In this document: one piece after another, positions 29,337 through 38,527 of the stretch
How the letters are laid out: each line of letters begins with the position of its first letter
How positions within the stretch are numbered: the first letter of the stretch is position 1
Source: Acidobacteriaceae bacterium
GTDB taxonomy: Bacteria; Acidobacteriota; Terriglobia; Terriglobales; Acidobacteriaceae
NCBI GenBank assembly: GCA_030041515.1
Contig: JASHNS010000081.1
Coordinates: 124,001-188,000, forward strand
Reading direction: 5' to 3'
Length of the DNA stretch: 64,000 nucleotides
Program-made: the position numbers and the translations under genes
Notes under the pieces: generated by a model
Told to the model about the DNA's origin: nothing
Databases searched by the model: none
The model's input: the letters and a program-made list of their open reading frames with translations, nothing else

Positions 29337-30443
29337 ATGACCGCCGGCTCGCACATCGCCATCGACCTCCGCATGTACCGCAGGAGCGGCATCGGCAGAT
29401 ACCTGCAGACGCTGCTGCCTGGCCTTTTGCCTTTGCTCGATGCTGTGGAGATTACGATCCTGGGCGAGCCGCAGGACCTGAAGAGGGAAATGTGGGCGTC
29501 TGACCCCAGAATCAGATTCCGGCAGCACGATGCCCGCATCTTCAGTTTCGCGGAGCAACTCGCCGTCCCGCGCGGCCTCTATCGCGGCCTGGACCTTTTG
29601 TGGACCCCCCAGTACAACATTCCGGTCTGTTATCGCGGTCGATTGATTGTCACCATTCATGACCTGTGCCAGCTGGCGATCCCGGAAACTCTGGGCAGTC
29701 CTCTGCAGCGCTGGTATGCGCGGTTCCTCTTTTCGCGCGTGGCCGCCCGCGCCTCGGCGGTGCTCTGTGTTTCTGAATTCACCGCCGCCGAGGCGGAGCG
29801 GCGCGTCGGCATCGACCGTGAGCGAATTACGGTGGCGTATCCCTGTTTGAATGATTCCTGGTCCACCTCTGCTGCTCCGGGGCCGGTCCCGCACTCAGGT
29901 CCGTATTTCCTCACCGTCGGCAATTTAAAGAAGCACAAAAATCTGATTGCGGCGATTGCGGCCTTTCGCCAGATTCAGGACAGAATCCCCCACGATCTTG
30001 TTATCGTTGGGGAACGAGAAGGTCTTCTCAATGCGGATACCGCCCTCGACGCGGAACTCGCCCGCTCGAATTCGCGCATTGTATGGACCGGCCATGTAAC
30101 GGACGAGGAACTCCAGCGATACTACCGTCATGCGGAGGCTCTGATCTTTCCGTCGCTCTATGAAGGATTTGGCTATCCCCTCGTGGAGGCTATGGCTCTT
30201 GAATGCCCGATTGCGTGTTCCCGGTCAGCCTCCCTTCCCGAGGTTGCAGGCGAGGCCGCGCTGTATTTCGAGCCGACAAATCCGGAGGAGATTGCAGCAG
30301 CCTTCCTTCGCCTCGCCGGAAACAAAGCTCTCCGGGCTGAGCTGAAGGAAAGAGGCGCAGCTCGCCTCGAACGCTTCCGCGGGGATAAGTCCCCTAAAGC
30401 TGTTGCCGCGGTGATGAATGCGCTTCTGAAGGATCGATCTTAG
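29337..30443 (+). CDS. Glycosyltransferase family 4 (mannosyltransferase-like)
   Basis: A 368-residue GT4 enzyme. Recognisable parts are IDLRMYRRSGIGRYLQTLLP at the N-terminus, LIVTIHDLCQL, VLCVSEFTAAEAERR, YFLTVGNLKKHKNL at the start of the C-terminal domain and IFPSLYEGFGYPLVEAMA with the E-x7-E motif. This pattern is common among mannosyltransferases of O-antigen and exopolysaccharide clusters, but donor specificity cannot be read. It follows the EpsG-like gene by 30 bases. Its last four bases overlap the end of the next, convergent GT2 gene. Confidence 0.9.
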   Translation: MTAGSHIAIDLRMYRRSGIGRYLQTLLPGLLPLLDAVEITILGEPQDLKREMWASDPRIRFRQHDARIFSFAEQLAVPRGLYRGLDLLWTPQYNIPVCYRGRLIVTIHDLCQLAIPETLGSPLQRWYARFLFSRVAARASAVLCVSEFTAAEAERRVGIDRERITVAYPCLNDSWSTSAAPGPVPHSGPYFLTVGNLKKHKNLIAAIAAFRQIQDRIPHDLVIVGEREGLLNADTALDAELARSNSRIVWTGHVTDEELQRYYRHAEALIFPSLYEGFGYPLVEAMALECPIACSRSASLPEVAGEAALYFEPTNPEEIAAAFLRLAGNKALRAELKERGAARLERFRGDKSPKAVAAVMNALLKDRS

Positions 30444-31336
30444 CTATCCCTGGCTTGCCGTCTATTTGCGAGAAACCGTCTTCCCTCAGTCCATGCTTGA
30501 ACCCGGATGCAGTGTTTCTCACGAGTATCGAGTCTGGCGAGATACCGCACGGTCAGATAAGCCGGATAAATAATGTTAAGAAGAATCTGATAAGGACGCG
30601 GCAGATTCTTGCTGATAAAGTATGCTCTGTTCCTGGTCCCATAGTGCAGCGCAAAAGGACTCAGAAATCCCGTCAGGCTGCTGACCTTGTGCCACAGTCT
30701 GGCCTCTGGTATATACCATGCGGCAATATCGGCCCTCAGGCAGCGATACATAAAGTCGGTATCTTCCACATAAGCAAAGTACTGCTCGTCCAGAAGCCCA
30801 ACTTCCTCAAAGACATTCCGCGCGATGAGCACGCAGCAAAATGGAGCAAAAGTGATTCTGCGCGGCAATCCGAATTGCTCTGAGTCCAGTTGGTCGTGGC
30901 CCCGATGAGTCCCTCGGGCCAGCCAGGACTGGAGTTCTCCACCGGCAGCCCAGATCCTGTTCGGAGGCTCGTGATAATACATTTTGGGAGCCGTGATCTG
31001 GCACTGATGTGCGCGGAGCCCCGTCACCAGCCGCTCCAGAAGCTCCCCGTCAAGAACCACATCGTTGTTCAGCAGGAGCACAGCATCGCATCCGTCCGCC
31101 AGGGCGCGCCGGATTCCCTGGTTTGTTCCCCCCGCAAACCCCGCATTGTGTGCATTCTCGATCACGACGCTCCCGGCCGGCATGCCACCGGCAAGCAGAG
31201 AACGCGTCTTGTCCGTTGACGCATTATCCACAACGTACAGTACGTAATCCGAGTAAGTCTGCGCTTTCAGCGAGCGCAGGAAGTCCTCGAGCACCTGCTC
31301 GCTGTTGAACGTGACCGTGACAATCGCAACTTTCAT
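30440..31336 (-). CDS. Glycosyltransferase family 2 (rhamnosyltransferase-like)
   Basis: A 298-residue inverting GT-A enzyme. The opening KVAIVTVTFNSEQVLEDFL, VVDNASTDKT and the nucleotide-binding LLNNDVVLDGE with the DxD-like site are visible; RIWAAGGELQSW and DEQYFAYVEDTDFMYR are typical of dTDP-rhamnosyl and related transferases. Start at 31336 was chosen because the sequence beyond it (to 31402) overlaps the next gene and has no similarity. It begins 32 bases after the end of the GT4 gene at 31368 on the same strand, so the minus-strand genes 34113 to 30440 probably form one operon. Confidence 0.9.
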   Translation of the reverse strand: MKVAIVTVTFNSEQVLEDFLRSLKAQTYSDYVLYVVDNASTDKTRSLLAGGMPAGSVVIENAHNAGFAGGTNQGIRRALADGCDAVLLLNNDVVLDGELLERLVTGLRAHQCQITAPKMYYHEPPNRIWAAGGELQSWLARGTHRGHDQLDSEQFGLPRRITFAPFCCVLIARNVFEEVGLLDEQYFAYVEDTDFMYRCLRADIAAWYIPEARLWHKVSSLTGFLSPFALHYGTRNRAYFISKNLPRPYQILLNIIYPAYLTVRYLARLDTREKHCIRVQAWTEGRRFLANRRQARDS

Positions 31337-31367
31337 CTTTCTCTTGGTCTGGCTGAATTGGCCAATT

Positions 31368-32531
31368 CTAGCCGGCGGAATGCTCTTCGCCGTGCCGCGC
31401 ATCGATAGTCCGGGATACGATGCTTACGATGTGGTTCTGGAACTTTGTTCGGGTAAACCACTCCGTTGCCCATGCGCGCGCCGCTTCACCCATCCTGGTT
31501 CTCAATTCCCCGTCCTTCAGCAGAATCTCCAGTTTGGAGGCGAGATCTTCGGCATCCCCCGCTTCATAGAGAAATCCATTCCACCCCTCTCGAATCAGCT
31601 CCACAGTTCCGCCAGACCGGGTACCTACAACAGGCTTGCCGAGCTTCATCGCTTCGACCGTGACGCGGCCAAACGCCTCGCATCGTGAGCAGACGATGGC
31701 GACGTCGCACGACGCCATCAGTGGCAGAGGATTCGGGATGTGGCCGGTAAATTCGACATCGCTCTCCAGTCCGAGCTCTCTGGCCAGAATTCTAAGCTCG
31801 TCCAGGTAGCTTCCGCCTCCACCCATAAGGACCAGTTCGGCATCCACGCCACGGTCCTTCAGGTGCTTCAGAGCCCAGACGGCGTCCTTCTGGCCTTTAC
31901 CTTCCGTGATTCGTCCGGCAATGCAGATTCTAGGTTTCCCCGTGCGCGGAATAGCCGCCGTCGCCCCACTCGTATCGACGGAGTTCAGGTGGACACTGTA
32001 ATAAAGAAGGCGCAGCTTACCGGCGCTGATCAGGCTTTGGAACTTTGAGGCGACCGCGACGGAGTTGACCAGAACCAGAACAGACGTCCGATCGATCAGC
32101 CAGGTCGAGAACTTCTCTCCGAAATTGAACTCGAGGCCATGGTCCTCCCTGCCAAATTCGTGAATCCACCATATATGAGGGAGCCGCATGATCGTCCCCG
32201 CAAGAGCCCCTGCCGGAGTCGCCAGAGTATTTGTGATCACCAGGTCGCATCGGCTCCGGGCAAAAAATGCGGAGAGCCTGATGGCTGAGAGGAGACAGGC
32301 GACCCCGGATCGAAGACGCTCCCATGCGGACCGTCGATCGCCCACCCACCAGCCGTACTTCAGAACCTTGCAGGTGGTCCCCTGAACCCGCAACGCCTGG
32401 GCGAGAGAACCTTCGCCAGGAAGCACAACCAGGCACTCGATTCCCGCGTCGCGAAGCACCTCGACAGTCTCAATCAGTACACGCTCCGCGCCGCCGTCCC
32501 CCGCACTGTGACTCACGACACATACTTTCAT
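31368..32531 (-). CDS. Glycosyltransferase family 4 (EPS locus)
   Basis: A 387-residue GT4 enzyme starting MKVCVVSHSAGDGGAERVLI, the glycine-rich acceptor-side loop, with RICIAGRITEGKGQKDAVWA opening the C-terminal domain and SRCEAFGRVTVEAMKLGKPVV carrying the E-x7-E donor motif. It follows the flippase gene by four bases and precedes the GT2 gene, all on the minus strand. Alternative ATGs at 32552 and 32549 would overlap the flippase gene end; no ribosome site separates these choices clearly. Confidence 0.9.
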   Translation of the reverse strand: MKVCVVSHSAGDGGAERVLIETVEVLRDAGIECLVVLPGEGSLAQALRVQGTTCKVLKYGWWVGDRRSAWERLRSGVACLLSAIRLSAFFARSRCDLVITNTLATPAGALAGTIMRLPHIWWIHEFGREDHGLEFNFGEKFSTWLIDRTSVLVLVNSVAVASKFQSLISAGKLRLLYYSVHLNSVDTSGATAAIPRTGKPRICIAGRITEGKGQKDAVWALKHLKDRGVDAELVLMGGGGSYLDELRILARELGLESDVEFTGHIPNPLPLMASCDVAIVCSRCEAFGRVTVEAMKLGKPVVGTRSGGTVELIREGWNGFLYEAGDAEDLASKLEILLKDGELRTRMGEAARAWATEWFTRTKFQNHIVSIVSRTIDARHGEEHSAG

Positions 32532-32535
32532 CGAC

Positions 32536-34113
32536 TCAATCCTCGCCATCAAATGCGGTTGAACCGTGCTTACGCGCCCGGCGCCGGCCGATCATGCCCC
32601 ATAACAGTCCCCTCTCCATCTCATCCAGCGCGTAAAAATAGAGAACAATGACATATACCGCCATGGCGCAGCCGAACAGGAGGATCTTGTCGCGCAGAGG
32701 ATCGGCAGATGCAACCCAGAGCAACGGCAAAATCAGGACCGAAAAGGCTGCAAGCGTAATGGTTCCGGCTGAAAGTGCGGCCTGCGCATCCCGGAACTTC
32801 ATCCCAAAGCTTCGGACGGCAATCGCAAAAAGCACGCCGGTTTCTACAATCGTCCGAATGGTGAACGACAGCGCAGCCCCCACAATTCCCCATCGGGAAG
32901 CCAGGAACAGGGTAAATACAATATTGATGGGAACTTCAGCCAGATAGATCCAGAAGAGCAGGTCAGGCCGGCTCCTTCCCTCCGCCAGCGCTCCTGAAAT
33001 CGGCGCCATCAGGCCGATCATCATTCCTGCTGCAATGATTTGCAGAGGAAGTGTGGCGTGCAGGGCGAACTCATGACCAATCCAGAGCTGAAATATGTTG
33101 TTTGCAAACACAATTGCCGCAAACACGCAGGGGGCAATGAAAAAAAAGATGTATTTATGCGCCCGGACAAAAAGAGCCGTAGTTCTCGATAAGTCCCCTG
33201 CCCCCTGGAGCGAACTGAACGCAGGCATGAGAGGCCCCACCAATGCTCCAGGGACAATTTGAAGCCGTTGCAGTGAGTCGAATGCAACCGAGTAATAACC
33301 GACGGCGGCAATGGATACAACCGCACCAATCACGAAGCGATCGGTGTAAAGCAAAATCGGCCCGAGGACGCCGGCCGCCGTAACCCAGCCGCCAAAGCCG
33401 AGCAGAGCGCGGACTAGACCAGGCTGGAAGCGCATGACATGCAGGCTCGGATGGATGCGCAGGGACTGCAGGATGACGACGATTACGGAGGCTGATCGAA
33501 GCAGGACCAGGCCAAACACAATAGCTGGCAATCCGTAACCCAGCGCGATCGCAGCGACTGGAATCAGGCCCATCAGGACGCCAACCGGTATGTTGACGGC
33601 GTTCAGAAGATCGAAGCGCTGGGAGGCCGCGAGTACGCCGCGGAACGAGCCCGCGACAAAATCCACGGGCAGGGCCACCGCCATGATCAGAAAAACCGTC
33701 CGTGCCTCGGATTGAAGACCAGGTGGGATCCTGAGTATATGTTTCACCAGCAGGGGAGACGCCGCAGCCAAAAGTAAGCCGCCTGCCAGACCAAGAAAGA
33801 GCTGGCTGCCCACCGCCGTCCACACAAGATCAGCGAGGCCGTCGGTTTCGCCCCTGCCCAGCAGTTCTGCCACATATTTCGTGGTGGCCGGCCCGATCCC
33901 CAAATTGAACAGAGCGAAATAGCCCACCACGATCAGGGCCAGCGAATAGAGACCGTATCGATCCGCCCCGAGGTGATGGATCACATAGGGAACCGTGAAA
34001 ATCGCCACCAGGAGCGGCACTGCACGGCCAGCAAGGTTCAGAAGCGCATTCCGCGCCAGCAACGTCCCGCTCACAGCAACGTGGGTTGTAGGCTTCTGCT
34101 CGGGACACATCAT
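32536..34113 (-). CDS. Wzx-like polysaccharide flippase (MATE/MOP superfamily)
   Basis: A 525-residue protein with about 12-14 membrane helices and the polysaccharide synthase opening RNALLNLAGRAVPLLVAIFT, then VIHHLGADRYGLYSLAL. It should flip lipid-linked repeat units to the outer face for polymerisation by the EpsG-like protein. AGGA lies five bases before the ATG at 34113. First gene of the minus-strand cluster, divergent from the plus-strand GT2 genes across 448 bp. Confidence 0.88.
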   Translation of the reverse strand: MMCPEQKPTTHVAVSGTLLARNALLNLAGRAVPLLVAIFTVPYVIHHLGADRYGLYSLALIVVGYFALFNLGIGPATTKYVAELLGRGETDGLADLVWTAVGSQLFLGLAGGLLLAAASPLLVKHILRIPPGLQSEARTVFLIMAVALPVDFVAGSFRGVLAASQRFDLLNAVNIPVGVLMGLIPVAAIALGYGLPAIVFGLVLLRSASVIVVILQSLRIHPSLHVMRFQPGLVRALLGFGGWVTAAGVLGPILLYTDRFVIGAVVSIAAVGYYSVAFDSLQRLQIVPGALVGPLMPAFSSLQGAGDLSRTTALFVRAHKYIFFFIAPCVFAAIVFANNIFQLWIGHEFALHATLPLQIIAAGMMIGLMAPISGALAEGRSRPDLLFWIYLAEVPINIVFTLFLASRWGIVGAALSFTIRTIVETGVLFAIAVRSFGMKFRDAQAALSAGTITLAAFSVLILPLLWVASADPLRDKILLFGCAMAVYVIVLYFYALDEMERGLLWGMIGRRRARKHGSTAFDGED

Positions 34114-34561
34114 GCAATCCTAAAGCTTTGCACTTCTCATTGGCCCTGGGGCACTCTCTCTTGGGTCAATGAGCAGGGGAGAACAGGCTGCCGCCGTCGA
34201 TACAGGTTTTTTCAGTCATTGATTCCGACCGCTTCACTGTCTCACGCTTCCCGGCAGCAATCCAATCGAGGTGCGAGCACTCCTCAATTCGTTGCGCCCT
34301 CCCCGGAACATGCTCTCATTCCTCGGCTCAGATCATTATAGCGATGCAGTCGAACAGCGCTCCCACCCCGGCGTTTTGCTGCTGAAGCTGTCCCGGACGC
34401 CCCTTCCCGTGCCCCCTCCAGTCCTGCAGGCTCGGAGTCCGCTCTCTGGTATTGCGCGCAGTCGCCTTGTTTGGGCCCGGCACGCATAGAATCGATGGAA
34501 GAATGATCGTGCCCCCGCTCCATCTGCAGAGAAGACCATCCCGCACCGGGAGCGCCACCCC
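34114..34561. other. Intergenic region between divergent flippase and GT2 genes
   Basis: About 450 bp without a supported gene. An inverted repeat, CTCATTGGCCC (34136-34146) with GGGTCAATGAG (34163-34173), one G-T pair in eleven, lies in the flippase leader. No RNA gene or convincing promoter consensus was found in the rest. Confidence 0.4.
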
Positions 34562-35419
34562 TTGACCTCTGTCTGCGCTGTGATCGTCACCTACAATCCC
34601 GGCGCGGATCTGCTTCGCAATGTTTTGGCTCTCCGCGACCAGGTAAAACATTTAATTGTCGTGGACAATGCATCGTCAGGAGCGGCTCTCGAAAGAGTCA
34701 GGGAAGTACAGGCGCAGATCTCCTGCACAGTCATTTATAACGAAGCTAACCTTGGCATTGCCGCCGCGCTCAACATCGGGTTCCGCGTTGCGGTGGACAA
34801 TCAGTGCGAGTGGATCGTTGCCTTCGACCAGGATAGTACCGTCACCGGGGGATTTGTGCCGGCGCTTTTGGAGACCGCTGCCACCGCATCGGCGCCGGGC
34901 CTCATCTGCCCCGTGTACATCGATCGGCGCTCAATGACCGAGATGGTGATGCCCCGATTGCCTTCCGGAGAGCCCCTCACTGTAATGACGTCCGGTAGCA
35001 TGTTGCGCCGAGCCACCTATCTGAAAGTCGGCCCCTTCAACGAAAGACTCTATATCGACTCGGTTGATAACGAATACTGTCTTAGAATTCGCTCCATGGG
35101 CATGCATATCGCCCAGTCTGAAAAGGCGATCCTGCTTCACTCTCTCGGTAAGATTACATTCAGGCGTATAGGCACAAAGAAGCTGGCAGCGACCAATCAC
35201 AGTCCCGCGCGCTGCTATTACATAACCCGCAATCGGCTTTATTTGATATTTCATTACCCTCGTGCCTGGCGCTGGATCCTGTTTAGCTTGCAGGAGATGG
35301 TGCGCGAGTTCATGGCCATTCTCTTCGTCGAACAACAGAAGCTCGCGAAAATCGGCTACATGCTCAAAGGAGCAGCGGACTTTGCTCGTGGCCGATGGGG
35401 GCGCCAGGTTCCTCTCTGA
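34562..35419 (+). CDS. Glycosyltransferase family 2 (RfbF-type rhamnosyltransferase)
   Basis: A 285-residue GT2 enzyme with AVIVTYNPGADLLRNVLAL, LIVVDNASSG, and WIVAFDQDSTV, the FDQDS variant of the metal-binding site seen in the rhamnosyltransferase subgroup. LYIDSVDNEYCLRIRSMG later in the chain is also typical. The start is a TTG at 34562 preceded by GGGAG; no ATG gives the conserved N-terminus. Co-directional with the next GT2 gene and separated from it by only a few bases to 18 bases depending on the start. Confidence 0.88.
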   Translation: MTSVCAVIVTYNPGADLLRNVLALRDQVKHLIVVDNASSGAALERVREVQAQISCTVIYNEANLGIAAALNIGFRVAVDNQCEWIVAFDQDSTVTGGFVPALLETAATASAPGLICPVYIDRRSMTEMVMPRLPSGEPLTVMTSGSMLRRATYLKVGPFNERLYIDSVDNEYCLRIRSMGMHIAQSEKAILLHSLGKITFRRIGTKKLAATNHSPARCYYITRNRLYLIFHYPRAWRWILFSLQEMVREFMAILFVEQQKLAKIGYMLKGAADFARGRWGRQVPL

Positions 35420-35437
35420 GGATTGAGTATTCGGGAC

Positions 35438-36436
35438 ATGAACGAAATTTCAGTATCTCCGCAGGATGGCAAAGCGCAGGTGCATCTCTCCGTCGCCATG
35501 TGTACGTGGAACGGAGCGCGCTACCTGAGCGAGCAGTTGAGAAGCATTGCGGAGCAATCTCTCCTTCCCGGTGAATTGATCGTCTGCGATGACGGGTCCT
35601 CCGATGAGACCCTCGCGATTCTGGAGAACTTCGCTCGGATTGCCCCGTTTCCCGTCCGCGTTTTCATGAATGAACGGAACCTCGGGCCCGCGAAGAATTT
35701 CGAGAAAGCTATCCAGCTCTGCCGCGGAGAATTGATTGCCCTGAGCGATCAGGACGACATCTGGTACCCGCAGAAGCTGTCCATTTTGGCCCGCATCCTC
35801 GGTGAAGATGCGACTTTGGGAGGGGTCTTCTCCGACGGAACTCTCATCGACGACTCTTCAGCTCCCGTGCGTGGTCGCCTGTGGCAGCGGGTGCGTTATC
35901 GGCCGCCATCCGATTCTCTCCATGTCGAAAGCTCTCTCGCCGCCTGCCTGCTGAAGCGGAATGTCGTGACCGGCGCCGCTTTGATGATTCGCGCCAGCGT
36001 GCGGGACATCATCCTGCCGGTTCCTGACCCGTGGCTGCACGATGGATGGATTGCCTGGATGCTCGTTCTCCATTCGGGAGTCGCTGCAGTGCCGGAGCCG
36101 CTGATTGGCTATCGGGTTCATCGCGCGCAGCATGCCGGCCTGTCGCCCGGTTCGCTCCCGCAACGGATCGCCGCTGCACGGCGGGCACGGAGGAACGAGT
36201 GTCTCCCCACTGCCACCCAGTTTGAAGTCTTGCACGCCCATCTGGCTCGGCAACCCCAGGGCCGCTTCGAGGAGCTGCAAGCCAGCGCATACGATAAGAT
36301 CAACCACCTGCGGCGCAGAGCCCATCTTCCCCAAACTCTCTTGCCCAGGGTCCTCCAGGTTCTCGCCGCGCGGAACGAATATCGACTCTACTCGAACGGC
36401 CTCTCGACCATGTTGAAAGATATTTTTCTGGCGTGA
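35438..36436 (+). CDS. Glycosyltransferase family 2 (SDQDDIW-type, rhamnosyltransferase-like)
   Basis: About 332 residues. The signature runs SVAMCTWNGARYLSEQLRSI, LIVCDDGSSDETLAIL and ALSDQDDIWYPQKL; this last form of the DxD region is typical of a subgroup that adds rhamnose or other deoxysugars to O-antigen or exopolysaccharide. Residues WLHDGWIAWM probably form part of the acceptor site. Start unclear: ATG 35438 lacks a good ribosome site and TTG 35423 is in frame with GAGGA directly before it. It ends convergently with the beta-propeller lipoprotein gene, 14 bases away. Confidence 0.87.
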   Translation: MNEISVSPQDGKAQVHLSVAMCTWNGARYLSEQLRSIAEQSLLPGELIVCDDGSSDETLAILENFARIAPFPVRVFMNERNLGPAKNFEKAIQLCRGELIALSDQDDIWYPQKLSILARILGEDATLGGVFSDGTLIDDSSAPVRGRLWQRVRYRPPSDSLHVESSLAACLLKRNVVTGAALMIRASVRDIILPVPDPWLHDGWIAWMLVLHSGVAAVPEPLIGYRVHRAQHAGLSPGSLPQRIAAARRARRNECLPTATQFEVLHAHLARQPQGRFEELQASAYDKINHLRRRAHLPQTLLPRVLQVLAARNEYRLYSNGLSTMLKDIFLA

Positions 36437-36450
36437 TGCGTTGTCAGCAG

Positions 36451-37968
36451 TTACGGAAGTGCGTAACCCAGAAGCTCTCCCCCCGATGCGCCGCTTCCGC
36501 AGCTCGGATCGTGGCTGACAAAATGGCTTCGCCTGAAGACGCAACTATAGAGCGGCACTAAACTGAGGCCGGCCGCAGGCTTCGAATAACCAAACCCGTC
36601 CAGTCCAAGCACTCTCGCTCCCCCACACGCACTGTCCGTTGAGACGAAATAATCGTAACTGCCGCCCTTACACCCATAAAGGGCCAGGGTTGCCCCATGT
36701 TGCGGAGTTGGATAGAGATGTCCGAGGGTCGACTGCACTGTGAAACCGGCTGGCCCATCGATCCATCCCGTCGTAGCTTCCGTCACGATCCCGTTCGAGT
36801 AACTTTTCAGTGCCAGCAATGGCTGTGTGGGTGTCCAGACAATCTTGCCAATATCCCATTGGGGAGGCTCCGCGGAAAGCGCCGCCTGGGCAGGCGATGC
36901 GCTCCAGGATGGGTATGGATCGGAGATTGATGGAAACAGCTCGATGGATGGATAGGGGCCGATGTTCACGCGCCCATACTCGTCGCGCAGCAGACCCGCT
37001 ATGAATACAGACTCGTTTCCCAGCGAATTCGTGTCGAACGAGCCGAGCAGTTGCCACGGCGTGCTTCCTGAAAGCAGCGAGTCTGCGGGAATTCGATACA
37101 AGAGCACCCCTGACTGCCCCCGCTCCTGCACATTCCCTGTCGTCGCCGGATTCCGGCAAGACTCATTGAACACGGCATACCACTCGCGTGCCTGCGCATC
37201 GTATGCCATGTCCCCCCAGGTGTGATCGGTCAGCGGGCTGTCGAGTCCGTTCTCCGTCAGTGTCCCCTGAACCGAAAAATGAATCCCGTCCGTCGAGATG
37301 GCCTCGACATGGCGTGTGGGAGTCTGGCCCGGCGAGTCTTCGTAAAAAAGCCAAATTCCCGACTTTTCATCGCTGTTGTAGACGGCCGGTTGTCCTACTC
37401 CATAGCCTGGATCATTCACCCCGGAAATAACGGGTGTGCCATACTTCCTCCAATGAATGCCATCCGCGGAAAAAGCGACGCCGATGCTGTTGCCGGCGCC
37501 GCCGGATGAGGCCGTCGCGACATAATACATGGCGTAGGAATAACTGCGGCCATCGCCAAAGGGATTCTGAAATACACCTCCAATCACTTTGGGGTTGCAT
37601 GTAAAAACCGAGTCCCAGGCTCCCGGCGTCTCTGCCAGCACTGTCTCCGGCCCACTCAGGACGTGGGTCGTCAGATTGAGCGACGCGTACTGGATGGTAT
37701 CGGTGTCCTGAGACGGGTTTTCCGGATTCGTCGCCTGCCCGCACCACCAGAACTGCTGCACGTTCCCGATCTGAATCGCAGTTGGAGAATAGTTGTAAAC
37801 GCCCGCCTGTCCCAGGAATGCTCCCGAAGGAGGTCCGCCGAGAGAAACCCCGCATCCGGTTGCCAGGGTCAGCGCCAAAAACGCCTGGACGCATGCCAGC
37901 AGCGGATGCTGGTTGCTCCTCTGCGAACCGCAATCCCTGGGATGATCGGTGTGTACGCGTTCAGCCAT
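36451..37968 (-). CDS. Secreted beta-propeller lipoprotein with Cys-rich C-terminal repeats
   Basis: About 505 residues. The N-terminus ends in FLALTLATGCGVS, a likely lipobox. The central part reads like a five-bladed propeller of the GH32/43/68 clan or a BNR fold (YAMYYVATASS, IGVAFSADGIHWRKYG, EAISTDGIHFSVQG, DMAYDAQAREWYAVF), but no catalytic triad can be named. The last 90 residues hold two repeats with paired Cys, TLALYGCKGGSYDYFVST and LVPLYSCVFRRSHFVSHD, resembling the DUF5648 type. The gene lies in the middle of the polysaccharide locus on the minus strand, so it may bind or trim the polymer. Start at 37968 follows GGAAGG; ATG 38007 touches the upstream hairpin. Confidence 0.65.
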   Translation of the reverse strand: MAERVHTDHPRDCGSQRSNQHPLLACVQAFLALTLATGCGVSLGGPPSGAFLGQAGVYNYSPTAIQIGNVQQFWWCGQATNPENPSQDTDTIQYASLNLTTHVLSGPETVLAETPGAWDSVFTCNPKVIGGVFQNPFGDGRSYSYAMYYVATASSGGAGNSIGVAFSADGIHWRKYGTPVISGVNDPGYGVGQPAVYNSDEKSGIWLFYEDSPGQTPTRHVEAISTDGIHFSVQGTLTENGLDSPLTDHTWGDMAYDAQAREWYAVFNESCRNPATTGNVQERGQSGVLLYRIPADSLLSGSTPWQLLGSFDTNSLGNESVFIAGLLRDEYGRVNIGPYPSIELFPSISDPYPSWSASPAQAALSAEPPQWDIGKIVWTPTQPLLALKSYSNGIVTEATTGWIDGPAGFTVQSTLGHLYPTPQHGATLALYGCKGGSYDYFVSTDSACGGARVLGLDGFGYSKPAAGLSLVPLYSCVFRRSHFVSHDPSCGSGASGGELLGYALP

Positions 37969-38008
37969 GGCCTGGGCCTTCCAGTCTCTCCATCTCGAAC
38001 CGAACATC

Positions 38009-38044
38009 CGGCCCGTGACCGTCCTTCGGGACGGTCACGGGCCG
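38009..38044. repeat. Perfect 16-bp hairpin with TTCG loop upstream of the beta-propeller gene
   Basis: CGGCCCGTGACCGTCC (38009-38024) and GGACGGTCACGGGCCG (38029-38044) are exact reverse complements closed by TTCG on the plus strand (CGAA on the minus strand). No T-run follows on either side. On the minus strand it falls in the likely 5' leader of the beta-propeller lipoprotein gene. Confidence 0.85.
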
Positions 38045-38527
38045 ATGATCTGCCCTGACAAAGACAGCACCGAATGCACTGCACGGGGAAGCTCCAATTG
38101 TAACGCTGCAGGCAGACGAAGAGGGTGTCTGCGCCTCTTACGCATCCTCGGCGCAGCGGGTCCCTGCAAACCTCGGCGTAGCCGCGGCCCCGAGGCGGTC
38201 GGATGAACGCCTTGCGGCCGTGCTGATGCGCTGGGGCCCCTTTGCAATCCTTGCTAACCCCACGGATGCCAACCGGTTAGGTTTCCGCCAGGCTTGCCGG
38301 AAGCCCCGGTCCGGCCGCTCCGGGGAACTCTGGTGCGGCCCCGGGGTGAATCGAACGCATCCGAGCGATATGATTGGTGTACCGGGAAGAATGTTGACGC
38401 GTTCTGCGCTGAGTATCTTCCTGGAGTCGCAACGCCTCTGGCAACTTGCCTGAGACGCGAGAGCGTCCATGTCGTTGATTTGCAGAAGGGCGATAGCGTC
38501 GGCATCAGGGAGACACGCACACACTGA
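38045..38527. other. Intergenic region upstream of the Wzz-like gene
   Basis: About 480 bp, GC-rich, without a supported gene. It contains short stretches such as GCAAACC near 38165 that recall c-di-GMP riboswitches, but the rest of that consensus is absent. It probably carries the promoter of the Wzz-like gene; I cannot point to it. Confidence 0.35.

Noticed and set aside
38140-38230. Possible c-di-GMP (GEMM) riboswitch upstream of the Wzz-like gene
   Set aside because: Only GCAAACC matches; the rest of the conserved core and the receptor are missing.
38325-38365. A tRNA-like 3' end (T-loop GTTCGATTC and CCA on the minus strand)
   Set aside because: The T-stem arms do not pair and no anticodon or D arm lies upstream, so it is a chance match.
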